Source: Mycobacterium sp. 1081908.1 (lineage in GTDB: Bacteria > Actinomycetota > Actinomycetes > Mycobacteriales > Mycobacteriaceae). Taken from it: 64,000 bases of DNA. Shown here piece after piece: positions 56,133 through 64,000 of the stretch. Numbering within the stretch: position 1 is the first letter of the stretch; each line of letters begins with the position of its first letter. Position numbers and translations under genes: made by a program. The DNA is taken from NCBI RefSeq assembly GCF_001673535.1, contig NZ_LZLY01000068.1, positions 1-64,000 of the forward strand, read 5' to 3'. The notes beneath the pieces were generated by a model. The model was not told the origin of the DNA and did no database searches. It saw only the letters and a program-made list of their open reading frames with translations.

Positions 56133-57599
56133 ATGACAGACAATCCCAGCCATCGTTCCTATAACGAACTCTTCATCGGAGGGCAGTGGCGCAAGCCCGC
56201 CAACCCGCAACAGCTCGCCGTGATCTCGCCGCACTCCGAAGAGCCGGTCGGTCACGTGCAGGTGGCCGGGCCCGAGGACGTCGACGCCGCCGTCGCCGCC
56301 GCGCGAAGCGCTTTCGACCACGGCCCCTGGCCGCGCCTGAGCCATGCCGATCGGATGGCCAAGGTCGAGCAGCTCGCCGGGATCTACGCCGGCCACATCG
56401 AGGAGATGGCCGACCTCATCACCGACGAGATGGGATCTCCGCGCAGCTTCAGCCGGCTGGGCCAAGGGGCCGCCGCGGCCTCGCTGATCCACCTCGCGCT
56501 GGCCGCCGCCCGCGACTTTCCCTGGACGGAGCGCCGCCAGGGCGTCCTCGGCGAAGTGCACCTGCGCAGGGCCCCGGTCGGGGTCGTCGGGGCGATCGTG
56601 CCGTGGAACGTGCCGCAGTTCCTGATCATGCCCAAGCTGATCCCCGCCCTGATCGCGGGCTGCACGGTGATCATCAAGCCCGCGCCCGAAACGCCTTTGG
56701 ACGCTTTGTGGTTGGCCGAAATGATCGAGCAGCTGGACCTGCCCGACGGGGTGGTATCGGTGCTGCCGGGCGGACCGGACATCGGCGAAGCGCTGGTCCG
56801 CCATCCCGGCGTGGACAAGATCGCGTTCACCGGATCCAGCGCCGTCGGGCGTCGCATCGCCGCCCTCTGCGGGGAACAACTGAAGCGCTACAGCCTGGAG
56901 CTCGGCGGCAAGTCGGCGGCGATCATTCTCGACGACGCCGACATCGGCAAGACGGTGGCCGGGCTGAAAACCGCCGGCCTGATGAACAACGGCCAGGCCT
57001 GCGTTGCGCAGACCCGCATCCTGGTCAGCGAACGGCGCCACGACGAGGTCGTCGACGCGTTGGCCGAGATGATGTCGGCGCTCAACGTCGGCGATCCGGC
57101 CGACGAGGCCACCGATATCGGACCCCTTGTCGCGCAACGGCAACAGCGTCGGGTCCAGGAGTACATCGAGTCGGGTAAAACGGAAGGGGCCCGCGTCGTG
57201 GTCGGCGGTGAGGACAGTCCGTCCGAGCGCGGCTGGTACGTGCGGCCGACGCTGTTCGCCGACGCCAACAACGACATGCGCATTGCCCGCGAGGAGATCT
57301 TCGGGCCGGTGTTGACCGTGCTGCGCTACCGCGACGAGGACGACGCGATCCGGATCGCCAACGAGAGCGACTACGGTTTGGCGGGTTCGGTGTGGACCTC
57401 TGACATCGCCCACGGCTTGGAGGTCGCGGCCGGTGTCCGCACCGGCACCTACGGCATCAACATGTACACGCTCGACATCGGCGCCCCGTTCGGCGGCTTC
57501 AAGCAGTCGGGCATCGGGCGCGAGTTCGGCCCGGAGGGCCTACACGAGTACGTCGAGCTTCAGACGCTGGTCTGCAAGGGCAAGTTGCCGCCGCTATAG
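56133..57599 (+). CDS. aldehyde dehydrogenase (NAD-dependent)
   Basis: This 488-residue enzyme follows the ALDH pattern: the NAD loop GVVGAIVPWNVPQFLIMPKLIPALIAG, GSSAVGRRIA, LELGGKS with the general-base glutamate, and NNGQACVAQTR with the catalytic cysteine. It oxidises an aldehyde to its acid, feeding the acyl-CoA ligase in the same cluster. It is divergent from the lipocalin gene across 73 bp, and convergent with the DinB gene (6-bp overlap). The substrate is not known. Confidence 0.92.
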   Translation: MTDNPSHRSYNELFIGGQWRKPANPQQLAVISPHSEEPVGHVQVAGPEDVDAAVAAARSAFDHGPWPRLSHADRMAKVEQLAGIYAGHIEEMADLITDEMGSPRSFSRLGQGAAAASLIHLALAAARDFPWTERRQGVLGEVHLRRAPVGVVGAIVPWNVPQFLIMPKLIPALIAGCTVIIKPAPETPLDALWLAEMIEQLDLPDGVVSVLPGGPDIGEALVRHPGVDKIAFTGSSAVGRRIAALCGEQLKRYSLELGGKSAAIILDDADIGKTVAGLKTAGLMNNGQACVAQTRILVSERRHDEVVDALAEMMSALNVGDPADEATDIGPLVAQRQQRRVQEYIESGKTEGARVVVGGEDSPSERGWYVRPTLFADANNDMRIAREEIFGPVLTVLRYRDEDDAIRIANESDYGLAGSVWTSDIAHGLEVAAGVRTGTYGINMYTLDIGAPFGGFKQSGIGREFGPEGLHEYVELQTLVCKGKLPPL

Positions 57600-58130
57600 G
57601 TCGCGCGGCTGCCACGCGGGATCGCGGCCCAGCCGCGCGAGAAGCATTGCCTGCGCGTCGATTTCGCTACCCGCGGCGACCGGCGGCCCGAACATTCCCG
57701 ACGCGGTCAAGGCCTGGGGATCCGTGGGCAAGTCGACGTAAAACCGTTCGCACCAGCCGGGATCCAGCCGGTCGTCGGCGTCCACCGCGCGGGCGAGGTC
57801 CCAGGTATGCACCAAAACATCGCGGGTCAGATTCGGCATCAGCCGGTAGGCGTCCAGCCCCGGCGCCCCACCGGATTGAAGCGCCTCCGTCAGGGCGTCG
57901 TAGGTCAATCGCCAACGCACCCGCGGATCGTCTCGCGGCCGGTCGGGCTTCAGCCCGAGGGGCCGCAGGATAAGCACGTCGTGAAAACCGATGACGTGCT
58001 CGAGCACCCCTCGGGCGTCCCATTCATCGCACGGCGAACGACGGTCCCACTTGCCGTCCGCCGAGTCGACGGCCTCGCCGAAGCGGCGGCATGCCGCGAG
58101 GTGCAGTTCGGCTACGTCATCGATCGTCAC
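57594..58130 (-). CDS. maleylpyruvate isomerase/DinB-like (mycothiol-dependent family, TIGR03086-type) protein
   Basis: I start at the GTG at 58130 (178 residues), overlapping the upstream MaoC gene by 14 bp. The DinB four-helix fold signatures are visible: CDEWDARGVLEHVIGFHDVL, with a metal-binding His, and DVLVHTWDLARAVDADDRLD, with a second His. Such proteins use mycothiol as a cofactor, or are uncharacterised. It is the last gene of a four-gene minus-strand set. The reaction is not known. Confidence 0.78.
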   Translation of the reverse strand: MTIDDVAELHLAACRRFGEAVDSADGKWDRRSPCDEWDARGVLEHVIGFHDVLILRPLGLKPDRPRDDPRVRWRLTYDALTEALQSGGAPGLDAYRLMPNLTRDVLVHTWDLARAVDADDRLDPGWCERFYVDLPTDPQALTASGMFGPPVAAGSEIDAQAMLLARLGRDPAWQPRDL

Positions 58131-58566
58131 GGCGTTCGGGCATCTGCAGCGTGAGTTCGACCGGGCAGCACAGGGCCCCATGCTGATTGGTCACCTGGAT
58201 CTCGACGTCGACAAGGCAGCGCGGCGGGTCCACCGAGGTGTCTCGCCGCTTGGACAGCGCCCGCCCGCGCCCGATCATCGTGTCCCCCGCGTACACCGAC
58301 CCGACCAGCCGCATCGATCGGCGCACCACGCGGCTGGTCGGACCCGCCCAATCGGTGGCCACCCGATCGGCAAACCCGGCCAGGTGCATGGTGTTGACGT
58401 AAATCGTTGGGTTTCCCTGACTTTGGGCATAACCAGGGTCGAAATGCCCCGGGAAATAATCCCACGTCGCCCCCGCGTTCTCGACCACCCGCTGATAGCT
58501 GATGTGGTCGACCACCTCCGGCAACTCGACGGGAACCTCGATGGTGTTCCAGTCCAGGTCGGTCAC
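58117..58566 (-). CDS. MaoC-like dehydratase
   Basis: A GTG at 58566, overlapping the upstream stop (GTGA), gives 149 residues. It is a single hot-dog domain: YQRVVENAGATWDYFPGH, YVNTMHLAGFADRVATDWAG, and a C-terminal strand with TNQHGALCCPVELTL. With the adjacent hot-dog protein it probably forms a two-subunit enoyl-CoA hydratase, as in some steroid catabolism pairs. It is in the same overlapping gene set as the SnoaL and DinB proteins. Confidence 0.8.
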   Translation of the reverse strand: MTDLDWNTIEVPVELPEVVDHISYQRVVENAGATWDYFPGHFDPGYAQSQGNPTIYVNTMHLAGFADRVATDWAGPTSRVVRRSMRLVGSVYAGDTMIGRGRALSKRRDTSVDPPRCLVDVEIQVTNQHGALCCPVELTLQMPERRDDR

Positions 58567-59099
58567 GACGCGCCGCTCGGGGTGAACCGGAACAGGGTGT
58601 TTCGGCAGGTGGCCACGACGGCGCCGTCCTGCCGGGTATAGGTCTCCAGCGTCTCGACGAAATGACCGACCCCCAGCCGGGTCCGCTTCTCCGGCGACAC
58701 GGACACCAGCTCCTCGACGGCGGTCAGCACGTCTCCTTCGACGATGGGCCGCAGAAACTCAACGTCGTTGGCCGAGTTGATGAACGTGGTGCCGGGCAGC
58801 GGCACCCGCAGCACCACCGAGGCCGCGGGCGGCCTGCCTGTGGGCTCCCACGGCGGGGGGATCAGCCAACCCATCAAAAGGGCCGGCGGGGCGAGCAGGC
58901 CGCCCCACCTCTCCCGGGCAAACTCGGCATCCCAATACGATCGATTCCCGTCGCGGACCATCGCGGCGAACAACTGGATGCGCGCGCCGCTGACGGGCGT
59001 TTTCGCGGTGCGGGGTTCGCTCTTCGCGCCGACCATGCGCAGCGCGTCTTCGTAGCTACCAAAGGCTAGCTGGTAGCTGAGTTCCTGATCCCCACTCAC
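58563..59099 (-). CDS. MaoC-type N-terminal hot-dog (FAS1-like) dehydratase half
   Basis: The GTG at 59099, overlapping the SnoaL stop, gives 178 residues. The frame upstream is open but in the SnoaL gene. The domain is a hot-dog fold with LAFGSYEDALRMVG at the start, WGGLLAPPALLMGWLIPP (characteristic of the N-terminal half of actinobacterial MaoC pairs), and VEGDVLTAVEELVSVSPEK. Alone it lacks the complete catalytic set, so it needs the downstream MaoC partner. Confidence 0.8.
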   Translation of the reverse strand: MSGDQELSYQLAFGSYEDALRMVGAKSEPRTAKTPVSGARIQLFAAMVRDGNRSYWDAEFARERWGGLLAPPALLMGWLIPPPWEPTGRPPAASVVLRVPLPGTTFINSANDVEFLRPIVEGDVLTAVEELVSVSPEKRTRLGVGHFVETLETYTRQDGAVVATCRNTLFRFTPSGAS

Positions 59100-59521
59100 A
59101 TGACGAGCGGGTGCCGGCTCGGCACCGAATCCCATTCGAGCGCACGGGAAGTGAAGTACCAGGCGCCGCGCTCGTAGATCAGCGAGTCCCGGAATGTCCC
59201 GGTGGCCCGCAGGGTGGTGTCGCCGTACATCGCAGCGAACAGCACCGCGACGCAACGCATGCTCGCGTTGATGCCATCGATGCGGATCTCGTGGTCGAGG
59301 GTGACCAATCGCTGCCCGTCGCCGCCGTCGAAGGCCGCGCGCAGGTCGGTGAACAAGTCGCCATCGCGGGTGTAGCTGGCGCCGGCGTGGCGGAACGTGG
59401 CGATCCAGCGATCGCGGTCACCGTCGGAGTAGGCCCTGTTGTGCCGGGCGGTCAAATCCAGGATGGCAGCGCGGGCCGTGGCGGCCTGGAGCATCTGCTG
59501 TTCCTGATAGGTCATGGTCAT
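59096..59521 (-). CDS. SnoaL/NTF2-like protein
   Basis: This 141-residue protein has the cone-shaped alpha+beta fold: the helix LDLTARHNRAYSDGDRDRWIATF, then the core strands and FRDSLIYERGAWYFTSRALEW. SnoaL-like proteins act as isomerases, dehydratases or hydroxylases of polycyclic substrates, often in steroid pathways. It is the first gene of the overlapping set SnoaL, hot-dog, MaoC and DinB, with a direct repeat in its upstream region. The catalytic role is not predictable. Confidence 0.75.
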   Translation of the reverse strand: MTMTYQEQQMLQAATARAAILDLTARHNRAYSDGDRDRWIATFRHAGASYTRDGDLFTDLRAAFDGGDGQRLVTLDHEIRIDGINASMRCVAVLFAAMYGDTTLRATGTFRDSLIYERGAWYFTSRALEWDSVPSRHPLVM

Positions 59522-59570
59522 TTTGCGGTGCAGCCTCTCTGGAAAATGACGCTCAACAAGGGTTAGTGAC

Positions 59571-59630
59571 GTAACATTAAATTAACTTACCGACGATTAC
59601 GTAACATTAACGTAACTTACCGGCGAACGA
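59571..59630. repeat. tandem pair of 30-bp repeats upstream of SnoaL gene
   Basis: Two copies (59571-59600 and 59601-59630) start with GTAACATTAA and share about 23 of 30 positions. Each holds a partly symmetric AT-rich core ending in ACTTACCG. The second overlaps the ligase stop codon. They could be tandem operator sites. Confidence 0.55.
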
Positions 59631-61182
59631 TATACCCCGCTTTCTCACGATCCCAGGTGGCCGGACCCAAGCCGCGGCCGCGCAACACGTCTTTACGAAT
59701 TCGCCCGATGGCGTTCTTGGGGAGTTCATCGACCGCCTCCACGAACCGCGGCACACAGAAGTAGGGCATCCGGGCGGCGCAGAAGTCCAGCAACTCCGCG
59801 CGGTCCAGGGTGGCTCCGGGGCGCAGCGTCACGACCAACAGGATGTCGTCCTCGCCCAACTCGCTCGGGACCGCGACCGCCGCGGCCTCGGCCACCGCGG
59901 GATGGCGCCCGACGACGGCCTCCACTTCGACCGAGGAGACGTTTTCGCCGCGCCGGCGCAACGAGTCTTTGATCCTGTCCACGTAGGTCAGGTTCCGGTC
60001 GGTGTCGAGCCGGCCCAAATCGCCGGTGCGAAACCACTCGGGGTGCGACTCCACCCGCGAGCCCTGGCTCACATAGCCTTCGCTCATCACGTGCGGGCGC
60101 CTTGGGCGGCAAGCGATTTCCCCGACAGCGCCGGGCGGCAGCGGGTCGCCGCGCTCGTCGACGATGCGGACGTCGAAATCGGGATTCGGCCGGCCCGAGG
60201 TGCCGGGCACACCCTCGTCGGACACGCCCTTGACGGCGATCGGAAAGGCCTCGGTCATGCCGTACATCGTGACGATGCGGCACCCGTAACGCTCTTCGAT
60301 GTCGCGGTAGGAGTCCGCGTCGATGGGCGCGGCGGAGATGAAGCGTAGCGGCAGCTGCGCGTCACGCGGATCGGCGGGCAGGTTCTGCAGCATCGACACC
60401 ATCGCGCCGGCCCCGACGAAACCGATGGCGCCGTGGGCGCGGACGTCGTCCCACACCTTGCCGGGGTGAAACGCCTTGGCCAACACGGTCGTTCCGCCGA
60501 CCAGCGGCGGGGCCAGCACGATGGGCGCCGCGCTCAGGTGAAAGAGGGGCATCGCCGTCCACAGCGTCTCCCCCGGGCCGAATTCCCAGGCGGAAGCGGC
60601 CGTCGCCGCCACGGAGAACAGGTAATGCCACGTCGTGGCGACCGCTTTCGACGGGCCGGTCGTGCCGGAGGTGAAGAACAGCACGCCGAGGTCGGCCGGC
60701 CCGGCGGGTCTTTCGGTCAGGGGAACGTCCTCGTCGAGCTGCAGCGTCGCGGTGAGCGAATCATCCTGCACCACAACGCCGGTCACCGCATCGAGCTGCC
60801 CGACGACCTCGTCGACCCGGGCTCGGCGCTCGTCGTCGGTGAGGATCACCTTGGCCCGCGACAACCGCAGCGCGTGCAGCAGGAAATCCCCCTTGTTCGC
60901 GGCGTTCACCGCCGCGCTGACCGCGCCGATGCGCGCCGCACCGAGCCAGAAGTACACCCATTCCGGGCAGGTGGCGGTGAACAGCGCCACGCAGTCGCCG
61001 GGACCGACGCCCAGGCCGGCCAGCATGTGCGCCGCCGCGCGGGACCGCCGGCGCATCTGCTCGAACGTCACGTCCACGCCGGCGATCGACATCATCACCC
61101 GGTCGGGGTGCTGCTCGGCCCGCCGATCCAGCACGGCCGGCACGGCGAAGCTGTCGACGCCGAAATCAGACGGCCCCGGCAT
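59617..61182 (-). CDS. acyl-CoA ligase (FadD/4CL-like)
   Basis: The ATG at 61182 overlaps the Rieske stop (TGATG) and gives 521 residues. Motifs: VLFFTSGTTGPSKAVATTWH (P-loop), TMYGMTEAFPIAVKG, HPEWFRTGDLGR (Asp for ribose), VDRIKDSLRRRGENVSS, and the C-terminal lysine in LPKNAIGRIRK. It is an adenylate-forming ligase for a carboxylic acid. It follows the Rieske oxygenase and precedes the hot-dog genes, so it may activate a cyclic acid. The substrate is not known. Confidence 0.88.
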   Translation of the reverse strand: MPGPSDFGVDSFAVPAVLDRRAEQHPDRVMMSIAGVDVTFEQMRRRSRAAAHMLAGLGVGPGDCVALFTATCPEWVYFWLGAARIGAVSAAVNAANKGDFLLHALRLSRAKVILTDDERRARVDEVVGQLDAVTGVVVQDDSLTATLQLDEDVPLTERPAGPADLGVLFFTSGTTGPSKAVATTWHYLFSVAATAASAWEFGPGETLWTAMPLFHLSAAPIVLAPPLVGGTTVLAKAFHPGKVWDDVRAHGAIGFVGAGAMVSMLQNLPADPRDAQLPLRFISAAPIDADSYRDIEERYGCRIVTMYGMTEAFPIAVKGVSDEGVPGTSGRPNPDFDVRIVDERGDPLPPGAVGEIACRPRRPHVMSEGYVSQGSRVESHPEWFRTGDLGRLDTDRNLTYVDRIKDSLRRRGENVSSVEVEAVVGRHPAVAEAAAVAVPSELGEDDILLVVTLRPGATLDRAELLDFCAARMPYFCVPRFVEAVDELPKNAIGRIRKDVLRGRGLGPATWDREKAGYIVRR

Positions 61183-62315
61183 CAGGCTTTCGCGGCCGCC
61201 GGGTCGGGCTCGCCGTCGGCGGTGTAGCCGAAGTCGGACGGCGAGGGCTGCGGACCCGGGTAGAAACGGTGCGCCCAGCGGCGAAGCGCGGCGTAGTCGT
61301 GCGCCTCTTCGGGAGCCAGGTTGGGCTTTTCGAGGTATTTCATGTTCTCCCACGTGAAGAAGTCCTGCTTGATGACCTCTTGCTGCAGGGCAAGGAACTT
61401 GGCGGCACGGCCGGTGGGCGCGTCGCCGGTGTCGCCGGGCTCGCGGATGGACGCCTGCGTGTAGAAGTAGTCGGTGTAGTCCTCGTCGACCGGCGTCTGA
61501 CCGGTCACCTGCACGGTGGCCACCAACTCGCTGGGGAATCGAACCAGGCCCAATCCCAACGAGTAGTTGTCGTAGATGATCTTGGCGTCGACCGGCCCGT
61601 TCGGGGTCAGCCAGGTCGAGGCGCGGCCGCCGCCGAAATGGGCGTTCACGGTGGCGTGCAGGTGGTACCCGGACACCTCGAACGACGAGGTGGTGGCGGG
61701 ATTGGCGGCCTTGTGCACGTATTGAACGTGGTAGGGGTCGGCGGCGTTCTCGATGATCATCTGCGGGTGCACCTTGACCCGGTTGAGCATCTGGGTGTGC
61801 GGGTGCAGCGGGTAGTACTCGTTGGTTTCCAGCTCGGGTAGCACCGGCGGCTGCCAGTACGGCGCCCGGCCGTGCCGCTCGTGCCACGCGAGGATGAATC
61901 CGTACCACTCCATGCTCGGATAGGTGCGGATGCGGACGTTGTTCTTGCAGCCGATCTTGCTGTAGGGGATCAGGGCGTTGGTGCCGTCGCCGCGCCATCG
62001 CCAGCCGTGCCAGGGGCAGACGATGTTTTCGCCCTCGACGGTGCCGCCGACGCCGAGGTTGGCGCCGAGGTGCTGGCAGTAGGCCTCCATCACGTGCACC
62101 TGGCCGGACTCGGTGCGAAAAAGCACCAGCTCCTCGCCGAAGTAGTGCGCGCGCTTGACCTGACCGGGGGGCAGGTCCGAGCCGAAAGCAACGATGAACC
62201 AGCCCGTCGGGAACCGGTAGGTAGACAGCGCGATACCGGCCTGCCCGAACTCACGCTCCGAAGGATCTGCGGCCGAATCTGATGCCGAGTCCGAAATTGT
62301 ATCCGTCACGACCAC
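61182..62315 (-). CDS. Rieske [2Fe-2S] oxygenase (KshA-like)
   Basis: This 377-residue protein (GTG at 62315) has a Rieske site YCQHLGANLG ... CPWHGWRWRGDGTN and the mononuclear iron ligands in ENAADPYHVQYVHK. The length and the site spacing match ketosteroid 9-alpha-hydroxylase oxygenases (KshA), but the family also covers other terpenoid oxygenases. It is divergent from a P450, sharing a 103-bp upstream region. It would need a reductase (KshB type) that is not in the window. Confidence 0.87.
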   Translation of the reverse strand: MVVTDTISDSASDSAADPSEREFGQAGIALSTYRFPTGWFIVAFGSDLPPGQVKRAHYFGEELVLFRTESGQVHVMEAYCQHLGANLGVGGTVEGENIVCPWHGWRWRGDGTNALIPYSKIGCKNNVRIRTYPSMEWYGFILAWHERHGRAPYWQPPVLPELETNEYYPLHPHTQMLNRVKVHPQMIIENAADPYHVQYVHKAANPATTSSFEVSGYHLHATVNAHFGGGRASTWLTPNGPVDAKIIYDNYSLGLGLVRFPSELVATVQVTGQTPVDEDYTDYFYTQASIREPGDTGDAPTGRAAKFLALQQEVIKQDFFTWENMKYLEKPNLAPEEAHDYAALRRWAHRFYPGPQPSPSDFGYTADGEPDPAAAKA

Positions 62316-62418
62316 TCCCAGCGGGTTCGACGATAAGCTCTATTTTTACTATCTTAAGCATAGAACGTCAACGCGGCGCCCGGTAGGTGCCGCATGTCGC
62401 CACGAAGCGGGGTTTCAG

Positions 62419-63657
62419 ATGACGGCTGCGGCAGTGGATCTATCCGATTTCGCCTTGTGGCGCAACGGCTTTCCCGACGAGCTGTTCGCCGAGCTGCGAC
62501 GGACCCGGCCGCTTTTCCGGCACGAGATGACGCCTGGGGTCGCCGAGACGGTCCACCGCGAATTCTGGGTGGCCACCAAGCACCGGCATGCGGTCCGGCT
62601 GCATCGTGATACGGACTCCTTCACCGCGGTCGACGGCCCGCTCATCCAGCCGGTCGGGATGTTCTCGTCGTACCCGACGATCATCAACATGGACCCGCCG
62701 GAACTGAACAAGCGCCGCAAGCTGATCTCCAGCGCGTTCAACCCGCGCGCGATCGCCAAACTCGAGGACGGCATCCGGGCGCGGGCCGCGCGGATGATCG
62801 ACCAGCTGCTCGCCGACGGTGGCGGCGACTGGGTCGAGGACGTCGCCGACGCGCTGCCGATGACGGTCATCGGAGACATCATCGGCATACCGGAAGAGGA
62901 CCGCCCGCGAATCTTCGACAGCCTCGATCGCATCCTGAAGGCCAACTCCCCCGGGGCGCGGCCGAGCTTTCAGGACTACACCGATCTGTACGCCACCATC
63001 TTCGGCTACGCGATGGAGCTCACCGCGGAAAAGCGGCGCAATCCCACCGATGACATCTGGAGCACGCTGGCGTCCGCGGTGATCACCGGCGAGGACGGCG
63101 ACGAATTCAGCCTGCCCGCCAACGAACTCGAGTTCTTTTTCTTCGTGCTGACATTCGCGGGCAGCGACACCACCAAGAACGCGTTGGCCATCGGGCTGCA
63201 GGCGTTCGTCGAGAACCCCGAGCAGATCGAGCTTTACCGCGCGCGGGAGGAGTTGCGGCCGAGCGCCGTCGAGGAGGTGCTGCGTTGGGCGTCACCGGTG
63301 GCGTACTGGACGCGCACCGCGAAGGTCGACGTCGAGATGGACGGCCAGCGCATCGCGAAGGGCGAGCGGGTGGTGTCCATACTGCGCTCGGCGAACCGTG
63401 ATGAGGAGGTGTTCCCCTCCCCCTTCACCTTCGACATCGGCCGCCAGCCCAACCCGCAGGTGGCGTTCGGCGGCGGCGGACCGCACCACTGCCTGGGCGC
63501 GATGCTGGCGCGCGCCGAACTGCGCGCGGTGTTCGACGAACTGCTGCTGCGCTGCGACGACATCGCCCTCGGTCCGGCCAAGGTGGCTTACCCGAACCTG
63601 CTCACCAACATGTCGATCTATGACGAGATGGCGATTTCGCTAGCCGAGCGACGGTAA
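62419..63657 (+). CDS. cytochrome P450
   Basis: This 412-residue enzyme has the I-helix motif FAGSDTTKN, the K-helix EEVLR, a heme-binding FGGGGPHHCLGAMLAR with the proximal cysteine, and a normal C-terminus. It is a soluble bacterial class I P450 with no membrane anchor. A ferredoxin gene lies 101 bp after its stop on the other strand, giving a redox partner. Substrate specificity cannot be assigned, but the position with a KshA-like oxygenase and a ligase suggests an alicyclic or terpenoid hydrocarbon. Confidence 0.92.
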   Translation: MTAAAVDLSDFALWRNGFPDELFAELRRTRPLFRHEMTPGVAETVHREFWVATKHRHAVRLHRDTDSFTAVDGPLIQPVGMFSSYPTIINMDPPELNKRRKLISSAFNPRAIAKLEDGIRARAARMIDQLLADGGGDWVEDVADALPMTVIGDIIGIPEEDRPRIFDSLDRILKANSPGARPSFQDYTDLYATIFGYAMELTAEKRRNPTDDIWSTLASAVITGEDGDEFSLPANELEFFFFVLTFAGSDTTKNALAIGLQAFVENPEQIELYRAREELRPSAVEEVLRWASPVAYWTRTAKVDVEMDGQRIAKGERVVSILRSANRDEEVFPSPFTFDIGRQPNPQVAFGGGGPHHCLGAMLARAELRAVFDELLLRCDDIALGPAKVAYPNLLTNMSIYDEMAISLAERR

Positions 63658-63758
63658 GCCAGTCGGGCGGCTGCGCGTCGCCGAACGTGCAGCCAGTGCG
63701 AATTTTCGGCGGAATTTTCACGCTCAGTGCACGCTCGGCGAATCGTCACGCCGAGAAG

Positions 63759-63950
63759 TCAGTCGGTCAGCCGCAGCGCCGCCTTGGGGCACTGGTCGAC
63801 CGCGGCCCGCACGTCGATCTCCAGCCGCGGCGGCACGGGGCCGTCGGCAATCTGCACCACGTCGGCCTCGCCCAGCTCGAATACCTCCGGGGCGAGCGAT
63901 TCGCAGAAGCCGTTTGCCTCACACAGGTTCTCGTCTACCGTCACGCGCAT
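63759..63950 (-). CDS. [3Fe-4S] ferredoxin
   Basis: The 63-residue protein has CEANGFC, with the third cysteine in DQCPKAAL, the pattern of small [3Fe-4S] ferredoxins that serve P450s in actinobacteria. It is convergent with the P450 gene and is its likely electron donor. Its gene begins 50 bp before the window edge. Confidence 0.9.
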   Translation of the reverse strand: MRVTVDENLCEANGFCESLAPEVFELGEADVVQIADGPVPPRLEIDVRAAVDQCPKAALRLTD

Positions 63951-64000
63951 CAGGCGTCCTCCTCAACCATTATTTTTTGAGGCCCGCCGGACGGGTCCCG

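Overview
The window is high-GC actinobacterial DNA, and its gene content and order point to a Mycobacterium. It carries a type I fatty acid synthase next to acpS, MmpL/MmpS proteins, a mycolate reductase, F420-type oxidoreductases and many stacked acyl-CoA genes. From about 5.9 to 30.2 kb the order follows the M. tuberculosis Rv2495c-Rv2511 block (bkdCBA, citE, a MaoC protein, fadE19, accA1, accD1, scoB, scoA, fadD35, bkaR, Rv2507, Rv2508c, Rv2509, Rv2510c, orn). From about 38.8 to 52.5 kb it follows Rv2520c-Rv2525c (DUF3618, bcp, M20 peptidase, acpS, fas, DUF1906). The species looks like a non-tuberculous mycobacterium because several blocks are inserted relative to that backbone.

Layout. 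1-5.9 kb: the 5' part of a polyketide synthase with an N-terminal fatty acyl-AMP ligase, a TetR/LmrA-type repressor divergent from a Ddn-like F420 oxidoreductase, echA14 and small secreted or membrane proteins. 5.9-18.5 kb: a tightly overlapping minus-strand operon for branched-chain keto acid oxidation, leucine breakdown and itaconate use. It is flanked by fadD35 and bkaR, and two related inverted repeats are probable BkaR operators. 19-22.2 kb: an MmpS-like membrane protein, an MFS transporter and the mycolate reductase gene. 22.2-27.9 kb: a foreign-looking, lower-GC island that splits the Rv2509-Rv2510c neighbourhood. It holds a frameshifted OLD-type ATPase/TOPRIM gene, divergent from a ParB-domain protein and a D12-class DNA adenine methylase. 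27.9-34.7 kb: a HerA-like ATPase, orn, tRNA-His, an L,D-transpeptidase, a DMT transporter, an Eis-like acetyltransferase and tRNA-Lys. 34.7-38.1 kb: an mmpS-mmpL pair. 38.5-52.5 kb: bcp, DUF3060, an M20 peptidase, acpS, the 9.2 kb fas gene and a Tat-exported DUF1906 protein. 52.5-64 kb: an accessory oxidative catabolic cluster with a MerR regulator, two Rieske oxygenases, a P450 and its ferredoxin, an acyl-CoA ligase, an aldehyde dehydrogenase, two MaoC-type half dehydratases, a SnoaL-like protein, a mycothiol/DinB-type protein and a CrtC-like lipocalin. The substrate is unknown; a terpenoid or steroid-like compound is a guess.

The strongest candidate for an undescribed system is the 22.2-27.9 kb island. 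An OLD ATPase-nuclease, a ParB/Srx-fold protein and a DNA methylase look like a restriction or anti-phage module. The ATPase gene is split by a -1 frameshift, and a run of seven A residues lies in the window where the shift must occur. That could be decay, an assembly error or programmed slippage.

All calls come from reading the sequence and from family knowledge. No database search was run.
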